Source of the DNA: Paenibacillus yonginensis
GTDB lineage: Bacteria > Bacillota > Bacilli > Paenibacillales > Paenibacillaceae
Length of the DNA stretch: 64,000 nt
Direction: 5' to 3'
Assembly: GCF_001685395.1 (NCBI RefSeq)
Contig: NZ_CP014167.1
Coordinates: 4,286,001 to 4,350,000 of the forward strand
Shown here: one piece after another, positions 7,993 through 16,547 of the stretch
How positions within the stretch are numbered: the first letter of the stretch is position 1
Layout: every line of letters starts with the position of its first letter
Notes under the pieces: generated by a model
Database searches by the model: none
What the model saw: only the letters and a program-made list of their open reading frames with translations
What the model was told of the DNA's origin: nothing
Program-made: the position numbers and the translations under genes

Positions 7993-9192
7993 TTAATTCA
8001 GCTGCAGACCACGTCTATATTTCAAAATCTCTTCAGCGGCTTGCCGCTGCCCACCCGCCTTCCGGAACGAAGCGCCAAGTTCGGCAGCGGCCGCTCGCAT
8101 GGAGTCATCCTCCAATACGCGTTCCGCCGCCGCTCGGAGATCCTCGGCCGTCAGGTCCTGCTGATTGAATTGAAGGCCCGCGCCTAGCTCGGCCACACGC
8201 CGGGCCAGGGCCGGCTGGTCGGCGCTTTGCGGGATAACAATCAGGGGCACCCCATAATAGAGACCTTCATGAACACTGTTCATGCCCCCGTGAGTGATGA
8301 ACAGACCGGCACGCTGCAGCACCTCGAGCTGCGGTACATAAGGGCGGACGATAAAATTCGCCGGAAGGCTGCCTAACGCCGCAATCTCTGTTTGTCTGCC
8401 GACAGACAGAATGACGGTATATTTCGTATCGGCGAAGGCCGTCAAACAAAGCTTATAGAAATCCAAAGCTTGATTAAAAACCGTACCGAGCGAGATGTAG
8501 ATCAGGTTCTCCGTGCCTGCATCCAGCAGCAGGGACTCCTGTTGCGGGCGCGGAGCCAGGGAAGGCCCTACGAATTTGTAGGTATCATCAAAGCTTTCTC
8601 CGCCTGGCTGGAAAGCTTTCGAGGTGTAGACGAGCGTCATCGGTGCAGGATTGCAGAAGATTTCGTAGGCGGAGCCCGCCTGCACCTCGTATTTGGCTTC
8701 TGCCTCGCTGATCAGCTGCCGCAGCTCCTGTTCAGCTTGTTCGTTTACCTCGGCCGGATAAGCCTTCAAGAGCTGTTCCTGCATAAGCTCGAAATCGGCC
8801 GGTCCCACGGCGAAACTGGTGCAGGAGCTGATGGCCGGAAGCTTCAGAATCTGCGCCAGCAGGCGTCCGCAGCCGAACATCGAGTCATGGATCATGTAAT
8901 CGAACCTTTCTCCTTGAATCTGCTCCAGAACGCTTGGAATCACAATGTCAGCTGTACGCAGCAGGCCGCTCACTCGTCCCCAGGGACTTCTTCCCCCGGC
9001 AAGGAAAGCTTTTACAAAGGCCTCACCGTCAAACGTAATCACCTTTGCCCCGGTCGATTCGGCGAGTGTCCGGAATGAGTCGGATACGAAATATACGACT
9101 TCCTCACCGCGGCTGATCAATTCCCTGATAACGCCCAGGGTCGGCTGGATATGGCCTTCAGAACCTCCGTTGATCCATAACACGCGTGCCAT
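7993..9192 (-). CDS. MGT-type UDP-glycosyltransferase (YjiC-like, GT1)
   Basis: A 399-residue GT-B fold enzyme. The N-terminus RVLWINGGSEGHIQPTLGVI carries the acceptor-side motif with the catalytic His of GT1 enzymes (H14). The C-terminal donor-binding block near residues 295-325 reads THGGMNSVHEGLYYGVPLIV and then PQSADQPALARRV, the UDP-sugar signature of macrolide/flavonoid glycosyltransferases such as Bacillus YjiC. Family role: transfer of glucose or another sugar from UDP to small hydrophobic acceptors, often for detoxification. It follows an SDR gene by 24 bp and is the last gene of the merR-SDR-GT unit. Acceptor unknown. Confidence 0.88.
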   Translation of the reverse strand: MARVLWINGGSEGHIQPTLGVIRELISRGEEVVYFVSDSFRTLAESTGAKVITFDGEAFVKAFLAGGRSPWGRVSGLLRTADIVIPSVLEQIQGERFDYMIHDSMFGCGRLLAQILKLPAISSCTSFAVGPADFELMQEQLLKAYPAEVNEQAEQELRQLISEAEAKYEVQAGSAYEIFCNPAPMTLVYTSKAFQPGGESFDDTYKFVGPSLAPRPQQESLLLDAGTENLIYISLGTVFNQALDFYKLCLTAFADTKYTVILSVGRQTEIAALGSLPANFIVRPYVPQLEVLQRAGLFITHGGMNSVHEGLYYGVPLIVIPQSADQPALARRVAELGAGLQFNQQDLTAEDLRAAAERVLEDDSMRAAAAELGASFRKAGGQRQAAEEILKYRRGLQLN

Positions 9193-9216
9193 AAGTTCAT
9201 CACCTTCAATTGCAAA

Positions 9217-9978
9217 TTAGTCGATCATGTTTTTGGTTGCACTGTACATCTTCGCGGTGTATTCGTCGATTTCGTCCCGCGACATGCGCAGGCGGGGTGC
9301 CGACGACCCATATCCGATTTCTTCCTGGCCTGCTTTCAATCCTTCAAAAATGCCATCAGCGAAGGCGTCCAGCGGTTCTCCGCCTGTATGCAGGCCTGTT
9401 CCGCCCAGATCGGTATTAACGGCCGGAGGAGCTACTTCAATCACTTCCACGGAAGTCTCGGACAGCTGATGTCTAAGGCTCATGGTGAAGGAGTGAAGCG
9501 CCGCTTTCGTTGCCGAATAAATTGGAGCGATGACAAATGGAGTAAAGGCCAGACCGGAGGTCACGTTAAGGATGGCCGCCGCTTCTTTTTTCGCAAAATA
9601 AGGAGCAAACAGCATGGAGAGGTGGAAAGGAGCCTCGATATTCGTGGCGATTTCTTGATTGAAATAACTCCAATCGTTCTTCGCGTCTGCCCGCAGGACA
9701 CTGAATCGCTGCTGGATGCCTGCGTTGTTCACCAGCACATTAACTTCCGGATAATTGGCGGTTACCCAATCAAACAAGGCTGTCCGGTCCGCTTCCAAGC
9801 TCAAATCACTTGCACGCGTAATCAGGCCGGGAAGTTTCTGTTTCGCTTCCTCAAGCACCTGCTCTCGCCGCCCGGTTACAATCACCTGGTTGCCGGCTTG
9901 GATAAAACGTTCTGCAAAAGCCAGGCCGATGCCGGAGCCTCCGCCGGTAATAAGGATCGTATTTCCTGAAAGTTTCAT
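9217..9978 (-). CDS. SDR family oxidoreductase (DltE-like)
   Basis: A 253-residue short-chain dehydrogenase. The cofactor loop is TGGGSGIG (residues 11-18), NNAG appears near 87-90, and the catalytic YSATK near 154-158. The TGRR after the second strand favours NADPH. The closest named relatives I can place are DltE-type SDRs (MKLSGNTILITGGGSGIG start). It sits between a MerR regulator gene (16 bp) and the glycosyltransferase (24 bp), all minus strand, forming one operon controlled by the MerR-type promoter at 10398-10428. The substrate is unknown. Coupled reduction then glycosylation of a toxic carbonyl is a speculation from context. Confidence 0.87.
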   Translation of the reverse strand: MKLSGNTILITGGGSGIGLAFAERFIQAGNQVIVTGRREQVLEEAKQKLPGLITRASDLSLEADRTALFDWVTANYPEVNVLVNNAGIQQRFSVLRADAKNDWSYFNQEIATNIEAPFHLSMLFAPYFAKKEAAAILNVTSGLAFTPFVIAPIYSATKAALHSFTMSLRHQLSETSVEVIEVAPPAVNTDLGGTGLHTGGEPLDAFADGIFEGLKAGQEEIGYGSSAPRLRMSRDEIDEYTAKMYSATKNMID

Positions 9979-9994
9979 ATCTTTTCCTCATTTC

Positions 9995-10357
9995 TTATGA
10001 TTTTTGATGGGTATATCGATCAATCTTATAATCAATGCTCTTTAGGGATTCCGTCATGGATGAAATTTCAGCCAGCACCTTCTGCTTGTGCGCCTTCATC
10101 ATCTCAAGCCGCTGTTCCACCGTGCTGTTCCCTTCCACTACCCAATCCATGTACTGCTTAATACTGCTTATGGGCATGTGGGTGTTTTTTAGGCGAATTA
10201 CGGTTTCAAGCAGAGCTGTTTGATCTTCTGAAAATAACCGTCTGCCCGCTCCATCACGTTCAATAAAGGGCAGCAGCCCTTTCTTTTCATAATAGCGTAT
10301 CGTGGATTCCGGAATATTAAATTTAGCTGAAACCTCGCTAATCGAATAATACTTCAT
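9995..10357 (-). CDS. MerR family transcriptional regulator
   Basis: A 120-residue regulator with the N-terminal MerR winged helix (YYSISEVSAKFNIPESTIRY, then YEKKGLLP) and a long C-terminal dimerisation helix (VEQRLEMMKAHKQKVLAEIS). No cysteine-rich metal loop follows, so an organic or redox signal is likelier than a metal. The start at 10357 has GGAGGT seven bases upstream; the longer frame to 10441 runs through the promoter. It heads the merR-SDR-glycosyltransferase operon. The unusually long 19-bp promoter spacer just upstream is the hallmark of MerR-activated promoters, so autoregulation is likely. Confidence 0.92.
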   Translation of the reverse strand: MKYYSISEVSAKFNIPESTIRYYEKKGLLPFIERDGAGRRLFSEDQTALLETVIRLKNTHMPISSIKQYMDWVVEGNSTVEQRLEMMKAHKQKVLAEISSMTESLKSIDYKIDRYTHQKS

Positions 10358-10397
10358 TTTGGAGACCTCCATCATATCCTTTCTCGTCGACAGGAAT

Positions 10398-10428
10398 AGG
10401 ATACGACTTAAACTGTGGTTTAAGTCAA
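10398..10428 (-). promoter_or_regulatory. MerR-type promoter/operator with 19-bp spacer
   Basis: On the minus strand TTGACT (10428-10423) and TATCCT (10403-10398) are separated by exactly 19 bp. The spacer is centred on a perfect 9+4+9 dyad, GACTTAAAC-TGTG-GTTTAAGTC (10405-10426). Over-long spacers with a dyad between the -35 and -10 boxes are diagnostic of MerR-family activation by DNA distortion. Confidence 0.85.
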
Positions 10429-10513
10429 GCCCGCAATCCAAGTTGTTCAGCTATTTTATTTAAAGAGTATCGGCGAAAATAAGAAATAAGAAACCTGTTA
10501 GGAGGATTCCGAT

Positions 10514-11194
10514 ATGACCAAGTCCATTGTTGAGAAATTGAATCTGAGCAAATTTAAGCAGAGGGCTGTTCTGAACCAGCCGGCGGATGACGACAGCCTA
10601 TCAGAGCTTAAAGAGCATGATACGGAATTGGCGAACGGTCCATATGATCTGATTTTTGCGTATGTTCTTGATATGGGTTCCCTGAAGGAGCTGGTCCGGA
10701 AAGTGATCGACGGCGGCCTTTTAAATCAAGGGGGATATTTGTATGCCGCCTATCCGAAGAAAGGCAACAAAGTCTACCCGACGTATATTCATAGGGACAG
10801 TCTATTTGAAGGGCTGGGAGCCGGTGAAGACGGATATATAGGAGCAAGCAGCCTGAAGTTTGCTCGTATGGTGGGTTTAAACGAGGTATTCACCGTAGTT
10901 GGCTTCAAAGCGGAGAAACGGAGCAGTAAAGATACCCCAGACCCCTCTTCCAAGCCAAGCGGGCGTGTCGACGATTACCTGCCCCTAATCCCTGACGTAG
11001 AGCGGGATCTGGAAGACAGTCCGCAGATTCTGGCGTTCTATCAATCCCTTACCCCCGGCTACAAGAAGGATTGGGCCCGGTACATTTATAGCGCCGTACA
11101 AGAGAGCACAAGGGCCAAACGAAGAGCAGAAATGAAACAGATTTTAGGCGAGGGCTACAAAAGCCTTGACCATTACCGGCGGGGAAAGTCCTAA
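10514..11194 (+). CDS. YdeI/OmdA-like protein (bacteriocin-protection family)
   Basis: A 226-residue soluble protein with a TTAGGAGG ribosome site. The C-terminal third (YLPLIPDVERDL, FYQSLTPGYKKDWARYIYSA, AKRRAEMKQILGEG) matches the YdeI/OmdA helical domain, which usually ends with a sequence of helices rich in KR after a W-IY-A motif. The first 135 residues (YDLIFAYVLDMGSLKELVRK, LNQGGYLYAAYPKKGNK) form an alpha/beta domain related to DUF3052-like modules. OmdA proteins have been linked to bacteriocin and antimicrobial tolerance, though the mechanism is poorly known. The gene stands alone, divergent from the merR operon. Confidence 0.7.
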   Translation: MTKSIVEKLNLSKFKQRAVLNQPADDDSLSELKEHDTELANGPYDLIFAYVLDMGSLKELVRKVIDGGLLNQGGYLYAAYPKKGNKVYPTYIHRDSLFEGLGAGEDGYIGASSLKFARMVGLNEVFTVVGFKAEKRSSKDTPDPSSKPSGRVDDYLPLIPDVERDLEDSPQILAFYQSLTPGYKKDWARYIYSAVQESTRAKRRAEMKQILGEGYKSLDHYRRGKS

Positions 11195-11400
11195 ATAGAG
11201 GATAGTAGCAGAGGGTACCCATACAAAGCGACAGTGTATGGCATAAAGACCTACTTTGCAAAAGATATAGATTCTTTTGGACTATGTAAATTAACGCAAA
11301 TAGATACTTTTGAACCAATTAAAAACAGGTGTTTTCCACTATAATATAGAGTATAATTTTCGACATTTGTCAACATTTTCCTAGAAAAGGTGAGTTCTCT

Positions 11401-12126
11401 ATGTTTTCTCCTTTCCAGAAGAAGAAGGGTAGTTTTGAGCAGCAATCGCAAGAGGATTTAGGCACAGGGAGGGGTTTGGTTCCTTCCGAAGAGGAAGTGC
11501 TGGGTGAATCGGCAGAGTTTGAAGCAAGTGAAGAGCCGGCAGGTGCAATTTTTGTTCACAATAAAAGTCAGATGGACAAAAGATCGCTTGATCTCGTCTT
11601 TGCCGTGGAGCAGATGATCAAGGCCAAGCAGCATCTTGAGGTCAGCTTTAATGATTTGCAGGACCGTTTGGGTCATGCCCATGGACAAAATGACAGGCTG
11701 AACAGAGATCTCAAGAATTTGGGCCAGGTGATCGAGGAACGCGAGAAAAGCATTATGGAGCTTGAGCAGCGGCTGAGCGACAAGAATTTGAAGGTCGATC
11801 AGATGATGGAGGACTACAGGGAGCTTCAGGCCACGTTGTCGGGGGAAATAGAAGAGCTTAAAACGGTGATCGAGTTCGAACGCCAGAACTACAAAAGTCT
11901 GCTTCAGAAGTATAACGAAGCGGCGGCGGATAAGAACAAGAAAATCAACGAGCTGGAAGAGAAGAATTCCAGACTCGAAGTGGAGCTCTCCCAGATGAAG
12001 CAGAAATTTGAAGCCCTTCGTCAGGAGAAGACCCATCTCCTCAATCTTGTAAACGATTTTACCAACCGGATGACTTCTCCATTTGCAGCAAACGGAGACC
12101 CGCTTCATGGAAGTTCAGCTGAATAA
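11401..12126 (+). CDS. Coiled-coil protein upstream of deacetylase
   Basis: A 241-residue, strongly charged protein. Residues 1-55 are low-complexity and acidic; about 60-230 form an almost unbroken coiled coil (heptads such as LNRDLKNLGQVIEEREKSIM and INELEEKNSRLEVELSQMKQ) with no membrane helix or signal peptide. I do not recognise the family. A TATAAT-like box lies near 11340 and AAAGGTGAG ends a few bases before the ATG. The stop is 39 bp before a membrane-anchored polysaccharide deacetylase on the same strand with no terminator between, so the two are probably one operon. A scaffold acting on the cytoplasmic side of the deacetylase is inference from context. Confidence 0.7.
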   Translation: MFSPFQKKKGSFEQQSQEDLGTGRGLVPSEEEVLGESAEFEASEEPAGAIFVHNKSQMDKRSLDLVFAVEQMIKAKQHLEVSFNDLQDRLGHAHGQNDRLNRDLKNLGQVIEEREKSIMELEQRLSDKNLKVDQMMEDYRELQATLSGEIEELKTVIEFERQNYKSLLQKYNEAAADKNKKINELEEKNSRLEVELSQMKQKFEALRQEKTHLLNLVNDFTNRMTSPFAANGDPLHGSSAE

Positions 12127-12165
12127 GTTCATCTAGGGCCGGACAAAAAGAAGGATGAAGATCGT

Positions 12166-13497
12166 ATGGAGGCATACAGCACGCAGGTAGTGGAACTGCT
12201 GTCGCTTGGGAAGACCTCTGAGGGTATCCATCAAATGAAGGTCGTCGTCACCCAAGAGGACAAGCAGGATAGTTATTTAATAGATATTGACGAGTTTACA
12301 TTTCTGGAATTGGAAGCCTGCCAGCCGTTGTGTGAAGGACGGGCCCGGATTTCTCTTTATCCCAAATGGGATCCTTACCGAAATACATATTATAGCAGTA
12401 TCATCAGAACTACAGGTTTTTCCCGGGAGACTTTGTATTTTGCCTGCAGCAAAGAATTTCAGAACCAGATCAAGCAAATGAGACAAGGCCAGCTTCCGCC
12501 GGCTTCTGCTAACGGCAAGCAGCAGGAACGGCGGGGAAGATCAGCATCAGAAGAACACGCTGCAGAGGTATCCGATGCGGGTTGGACCCGTTATTTGCAG
12601 CCCTTATATACCCGAGCACCCAAAATGGCCAATCTGCTTTTGGTCGGGTTTATTTTCTTAGTGCTTATCTCTATTCCTTATCACAGCAAAGCCGACCCGG
12701 CAGGGTTGGCGGACGGACACGCAGACGCAGCACAGGAGGCCGAAGAAAGCAAAGGTTTCCATGAAGCGGTTATTCCCGCCTTCGCTACCCAGAAGAGGCT
12801 GGATCAGCTTGAGGCCGCTCACCCCGCGCGCCCGGCGGGGACAAAGGCGGGCGCTTCCGGCAATCTAACTGCGGATAAAGAGGTTCTGGACGAAGGGCAG
12901 AAGAACTACAAGATCATTGACGTCGCTGAAGAGAAGAAATTATTCGGATTGCCTAAAGGGTATGTGGCGTTGACCTTTGACGACGGGCCTTCACGATTTA
13001 CCGAGAAGATTGTAGACATTCTGTCCGAGAACAAAGTGGCAGCAACCTTTCTGTTCGTCGGCCAGAACGCCAAACGTAATCCGGACGCCGTGATCTACGC
13101 TAGCCAACACGGCATGTCCATCGGCAATCATTCCTGGGATCACCAGGAAATGACGAAAGTGGCTCCGGCCGAGCAGGTTCAGAACCTGGCGGAGACGGCC
13201 AGCCTGCTGGAGTCCTTAACGCATACGCCGGTTACTTTGTTTCGTCCGCCATACGGTGCGGTTGACGACAAGCTGTTTGGCGTGGCAAGAAAGCAGCATA
13301 TGAAGACGCTTATGTGGAACCGGGATCCCGAAGACTGGAACCATAAGCGGGCAGTGGATATTGTCCGGTATTTCCACGGACTTGAAGCCTCCGGAGGGAT
13401 TTATGTGCTTCATGAAGACAAGAGCACGCTTGAAGCGCTTCCGGATATCGTGAAATATTTGAAGGATAGACATTTGACGTTTGCTATTTTTAAATAA
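12166..13497 (+). CDS. Membrane-anchored polysaccharide deacetylase (CE4) with cytosolic N-terminal domain
   Basis: A 443-residue protein in three parts. Residues 1-110 are a soluble strand-rich domain of unknown family (YLIDIDEFTFLELEA, ARISLYPKWDPYR). One transmembrane helix follows at about 160-178 (MANLLLVGFIFLVLISIPYH). The C-terminal NodB domain (about 262-443) carries the CE4 motifs TFDDG (270-274), HSWDH (322-326), RPPYG, WNRDPEDW and VLHED. The metal triad would be D273, H322 and H326. CE4 enzymes remove acetyl groups from peptidoglycan or chitin-like polymers outside the cell. With no cleavable signal, the N-terminal domain should stay in the cytosol and the enzyme face outward. It follows the coiled-coil gene by 39 bp. 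Confidence 0.88.
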   Translation: MEAYSTQVVELLSLGKTSEGIHQMKVVVTQEDKQDSYLIDIDEFTFLELEACQPLCEGRARISLYPKWDPYRNTYYSSIIRTTGFSRETLYFACSKEFQNQIKQMRQGQLPPASANGKQQERRGRSASEEHAAEVSDAGWTRYLQPLYTRAPKMANLLLVGFIFLVLISIPYHSKADPAGLADGHADAAQEAEESKGFHEAVIPAFATQKRLDQLEAAHPARPAGTKAGASGNLTADKEVLDEGQKNYKIIDVAEEKKLFGLPKGYVALTFDDGPSRFTEKIVDILSENKVAATFLFVGQNAKRNPDAVIYASQHGMSIGNHSWDHQEMTKVAPAEQVQNLAETASLLESLTHTPVTLFRPPYGAVDDKLFGVARKQHMKTLMWNRDPEDWNHKRAVDIVRYFHGLEASGGIYVLHEDKSTLEALPDIVKYLKDRHLTFAIFK

Positions 13498-13513
13498 TTT
13501 TTGAGATTGATGA

Positions 13514-13539
13514 AGACCATCGACGGATGGTCTTTTTTG
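13514..13539 (+). terminator. Terminator of the coiled-coil/deacetylase unit
   Basis: AGACCATC (13514-13521) pairs with GATGGTCT (13526-13533), followed by TTTTTT. Confidence 0.85.
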
Positions 13540-13692
13540 TGCTTTTCCAGGAAAGCCGGAGGGAATTTTTGTATTTAACTATTTTTTATTAAGGAATATA
13601 CTAAGAACAAGAATCTTCTAATTGAGAATAACTGGATAAATAATAACATTTTAAAAGGAATTAGAGCCGACGGATGGAAAAGGAGAAGTTTT

Positions 13693-15393
13693 GTGAACCT
13701 ATTAGCATGGTATGATCTTTTTTTGTTCCTTCTATTGTTTGCTTTATTTGTTTATATGTTTGCTACCGTCCGGATCACCAACTTGCGTAAGGCTTACTTT
13801 CTGTTTCATTTCTTTATGATGCTTTGGCCGCTCTGCCAATTTGCTACGGATATTATTAAGGATCCGGAAATGCAGCTGTTCTACGTTACGTTGTCCTTTG
13901 TTTCTTTATCCCTGCTCGGCAGCGGTTGGCTGCTGCTGACTATTTTCCTTACCGGCTATTCCGGGCGGTTGGGAAGAAGGTCCCGGATTCTGCTGGTGCT
14001 GCCGGCGGTGATTGCCGCTGCCGGAGTAATGGTGAACCCGTTTCAGCTGTTTGTCCGTCCGCTGGAGGGCGGCTATATGCATAGAGCGTATGGCCCTTGG
14101 TTTTGGCTGATGATCGCAATCCTGTTGAGTTATTTTTTTGCATCGCTTTCTTTGCTGCTGAGGACCGTCAGGAATTCCAAAACGCTGCTGGCGATTCGCA
14201 AACAAGTGAAAATCACCCTATGGGGGATATTTGTATTGGCCACTTTTGCCTGCAGCGATCTGATTCTAAATGTGGTGCTGAGGAAATGGCTGCCGATTAT
14301 TCCCGGTTTAACTTCGGTGGGGATTTTTATCTCCGCTTTGTTCTTCGGCTATGTGATCAAGAGATATAACATGTTTGATCTGGTCTCCATTGCGCATGAA
14401 GATATGATCAATACCATTCCTTACGGCATCCTGGTATTGGACGAGAATGAGTCCGTTATTGAAGTCAACACGGCGCTGCAGCGGTTTATGGATCTCAGTT
14501 TGGGCGACTATTTCGACCTGGAGAGCTTCCTTGATTCGGTACGTGTGGAGGGCAGCAGCAGGGAATTTCTCGAACATTACCGACATAAAGACAATACGTC
14601 AGCAGAGCTGGAGATTATCTTTGAGCGGGAAACCGTGCGGCATTTCATTTTGCAGGCTGTCCCGATTTTGGACGCTAACCGGCTGCAGATTGGCCGGATC
14701 CTGACGTTTCAGGATGTGTCCCAGGAGCGCTATCTCGTTCAGGAGCTGAACCGGCAGAACGAAATCCTTCAAGAGCGCAACCATTCCCTGGATAGCATTC
14801 GCAACGAGTTATACATAGCTAATCAAAGATTAAAGGAAATGGCGCTGACAGACAGCTTGACGGACTGCTATAACCGTCACTATTTGACCCAGCATCTGAC
14901 GCATGAGGTTGCCGCTAATATGCAGATGGGGACGCCATTTTCACTCATCTTGTTTGATATTGATTTCTTCAAATCAATCAATGACCGGTATGGGCATATA
15001 ATAGGGGACGAAGTCCTTTATCGTACGGCGCAGACGGTCAAGCAGTCGATTCGGAGCACCGATATTCTAGCCCGTTATGGCGGGGAGGAGTTTATGATCT
15101 ATCTTCCGGATACGGACCGCAAGCTCGCTGAAGTCCTGGCAGAAGAAGTGAGGCTGCTGGTGGAGTCCAATCATATCCGGGTCGGGCAGAATCCTGAACC
15201 GGTAGCCATTACCATCAGTATGGGGATCTTGTCGGTTGACGATTTCACCGGGGCCAATGAACCTGCCGAGGACCAGCTGGAAGATTATTTAATGGGGCTG
15301 CTTGCAGAAGTGGACAAGGCGCTTTATAAAGCCAAGGAGAAGGGACGCAACCGGATCGAAATTGCAGACTTCCAGCCTGTATATTGGGGCTAA
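13693..15393 (+). CDS. Membrane diguanylate cyclase (7TM-PAS-GGDEF)
   Basis: A 566-residue protein. About residues 5-230 contain seven membrane helices like the histidine-kinase 7TM sensor region. A PAS domain follows (about 236-350; GILVLDENESVIEVNTALQR), then a short helix and a GGDEF domain (about 395-560) starting ALTDSLTDCYNRHYL. The signature is GGEEF at 463-467, an active form, with RSTD at 454-457 as the RxxD inhibitory I-site five residues before it. The enzyme should make cyclic di-GMP from two GTP and show product feedback. The start is GTG with AGGAGAAG upstream. There is no EAL domain and it stands alone. Input signal unknown. Confidence 0.92.
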   Translation: MNLLAWYDLFLFLLLFALFVYMFATVRITNLRKAYFLFHFFMMLWPLCQFATDIIKDPEMQLFYVTLSFVSLSLLGSGWLLLTIFLTGYSGRLGRRSRILLVLPAVIAAAGVMVNPFQLFVRPLEGGYMHRAYGPWFWLMIAILLSYFFASLSLLLRTVRNSKTLLAIRKQVKITLWGIFVLATFACSDLILNVVLRKWLPIIPGLTSVGIFISALFFGYVIKRYNMFDLVSIAHEDMINTIPYGILVLDENESVIEVNTALQRFMDLSLGDYFDLESFLDSVRVEGSSREFLEHYRHKDNTSAELEIIFERETVRHFILQAVPILDANRLQIGRILTFQDVSQERYLVQELNRQNEILQERNHSLDSIRNELYIANQRLKEMALTDSLTDCYNRHYLTQHLTHEVAANMQMGTPFSLILFDIDFFKSINDRYGHIIGDEVLYRTAQTVKQSIRSTDILARYGGEEFMIYLPDTDRKLAEVLAEEVRLLVESNHIRVGQNPEPVAITISMGILSVDDFTGANEPAEDQLEDYLMGLLAEVDKALYKAKEKGRNRIEIADFQPVYWG

Positions 15394-15398
15394 ACTAA

Positions 15399-15439
15399 GA
15401 AGAAGAGCCGGTTATCGGAAAGATAGCCCGCTCTTCTTC
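15399..15439. terminator. Stem-loop between the cyclase and convergent SDR gene
   Basis: GAAGAAGAGC (15399-15408) pairs with GCTCTTCTTC (15430-15439) around a 21-base loop. There is no clear T tract after it, so termination efficiency is uncertain. Confidence 0.5.
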
Positions 15440-15472
15440 GTTCCTATGACATGCCTATGCTATTTTCATTAA

Positions 15473-15492
15473 ACTGAATGTTCACTCTAATC
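15473..15492. promoter_or_regulatory. TetR-like box, copy 1 (downstream of SDR)
   Basis: TGAATGTTCACTCTAAT here closely resembles the two boxes upstream of the same SDR gene (16346-16363 and 16386-16403). Position downstream of the gene is unusual for an operator. Confidence 0.35.
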
Positions 15493-15500
15493 AACTTGCA

Positions 15501-16319
15501 TTAAAAATTTTTAGCCATAGCCTCCAAATAGTCTTCAATCGGCATGGAATTTCTGAGGGCCATCAGGTTGTTACCGGCTTCTCCGATAACGGTGCGGAAT
15601 TTCTTGCTTTTCCCGGTCGCCAGATCCACGATAGCGTCGACGATGATTTGAGGGTCGTCTAAAGTACCTCTGGACTCCGAGTTCATCATCATATTTTTTA
15701 ATTTCAGGATCATTTCATCATAGTCCTTCACGTTCTCATCCTGGCTCCAAGCGATGCTGTCCGTAAAATGGTTGCCTTTCGAGCCGCCCTGCTCAATCAA
15801 TCTCAGCTCGATATTAAACGGACGCAGTTCATAATACAAGCCCTCCGTCAATCCCTCCAAAGCAAACTTGGACATGTTATAAAGCGACCCGAGCGGCACG
15901 GCCGTCGTGATGCCCATGAACGAGCTGATATTGATAAACATGCCACCGCCGTTAGCCCGGTAATGCGGCAGAAATTGGCGGATCACATTGATCGGTCCCC
16001 GAGTGTTTACGGCGAACTGCCAGTCGATTGCAGCCTCTTCGGCCAGCTCAAGCGGACCATAGGTCCCCATTCCGGCATTATTGATAACCACCTCGATGGT
16101 CCCGAAAGCTTCTACAGCCTGCTGCACGGCGGTCTGGACCTGATCCACCCGGGTCACGTCCAGCTTAAATATTTTAATATTGTCATATGCGGTTAGTTCT
16201 GTTTCTTTCTCGGGGGTGCGCATGGTCGCGGCTACATTCCAGCCCATTTGGGCAAAGCGGATGGCCGTTAATTTGCCTAACCCCGAACTGGTGCCTGTAA
16301 TAAAGACGGTTTTACTCAT
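15501..16319 (-). CDS. SDR family oxidoreductase
   Basis: A 272-residue classical SDR. TGTSSGLG (residues 8-15) binds the cofactor, NNAG lies near 85-88, and the catalytic YNMSK near 152. The ATMRTPEK after strand two resembles SDRs annotated as oxidoreductases acting on small carbonyls. The C-terminal region has a long helix (IILKLKNMMMNSESRGTLDD) typical of the group that includes retinol-dehydrogenase-like SDRs. TAGGAGG precedes the ATG. It is monocistronic. Three TetR-like boxes (GAATGAACNTTC type) surround the gene, two in its promoter, but no TetR gene lies next to it. Substrate unknown. Confidence 0.85.
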   Translation of the reverse strand: MSKTVFITGTSSGLGKLTAIRFAQMGWNVAATMRTPEKETELTAYDNIKIFKLDVTRVDQVQTAVQQAVEAFGTIEVVINNAGMGTYGPLELAEEAAIDWQFAVNTRGPINVIRQFLPHYRANGGGMFINISSFMGITTAVPLGSLYNMSKFALEGLTEGLYYELRPFNIELRLIEQGGSKGNHFTDSIAWSQDENVKDYDEMILKLKNMMMNSESRGTLDDPQIIVDAIVDLATGKSKKFRTVIGEAGNNLMALRNSMPIEDYLEAMAKNF

Positions 16320-16345
16320 GGTTTATCCTCCTAAATTCATTTTAA

Positions 16346-16363
16346 ATTGAATGTTCATTCTAA
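16346..16363. promoter_or_regulatory. TetR-like box, copy 2 (SDR promoter)
   Basis: ATTGAATGTTCATTCTAA, about 27 bp upstream of the SDR start. Shared core GTTCATTCTA with copy 3. Confidence 0.5.
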
Positions 16364-16385
16364 AAAAACCAAAGTATTCTTTGGA

Positions 16386-16403
16386 TAGAACGTTCATTCT
16401 AAT
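16386..16403. promoter_or_regulatory. TetR-like box, copy 3 (SDR promoter)
   Basis: TAGAACGTTCATTCTAAT is an imperfect dyad (TAGAA...TTCTA) and lies 40 bp upstream of copy 2. Two such boxes in one promoter suggest binding of a TetR-family repressor encoded elsewhere. Confidence 0.5.
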
Positions 16404-16547
16404 CCTAAAGCATCCTTCCCTTTTTGTCAAAAGGGTGCCAGCCGCTTGGAGAGCCTCAATGCTAATAGATGCCTCCGGAGGATTCATGCATAAGGAGGAA
16501 TCCAACCGTGCAAAATATTCCGGTATAAGAAACTAAAGGAGGGACGA

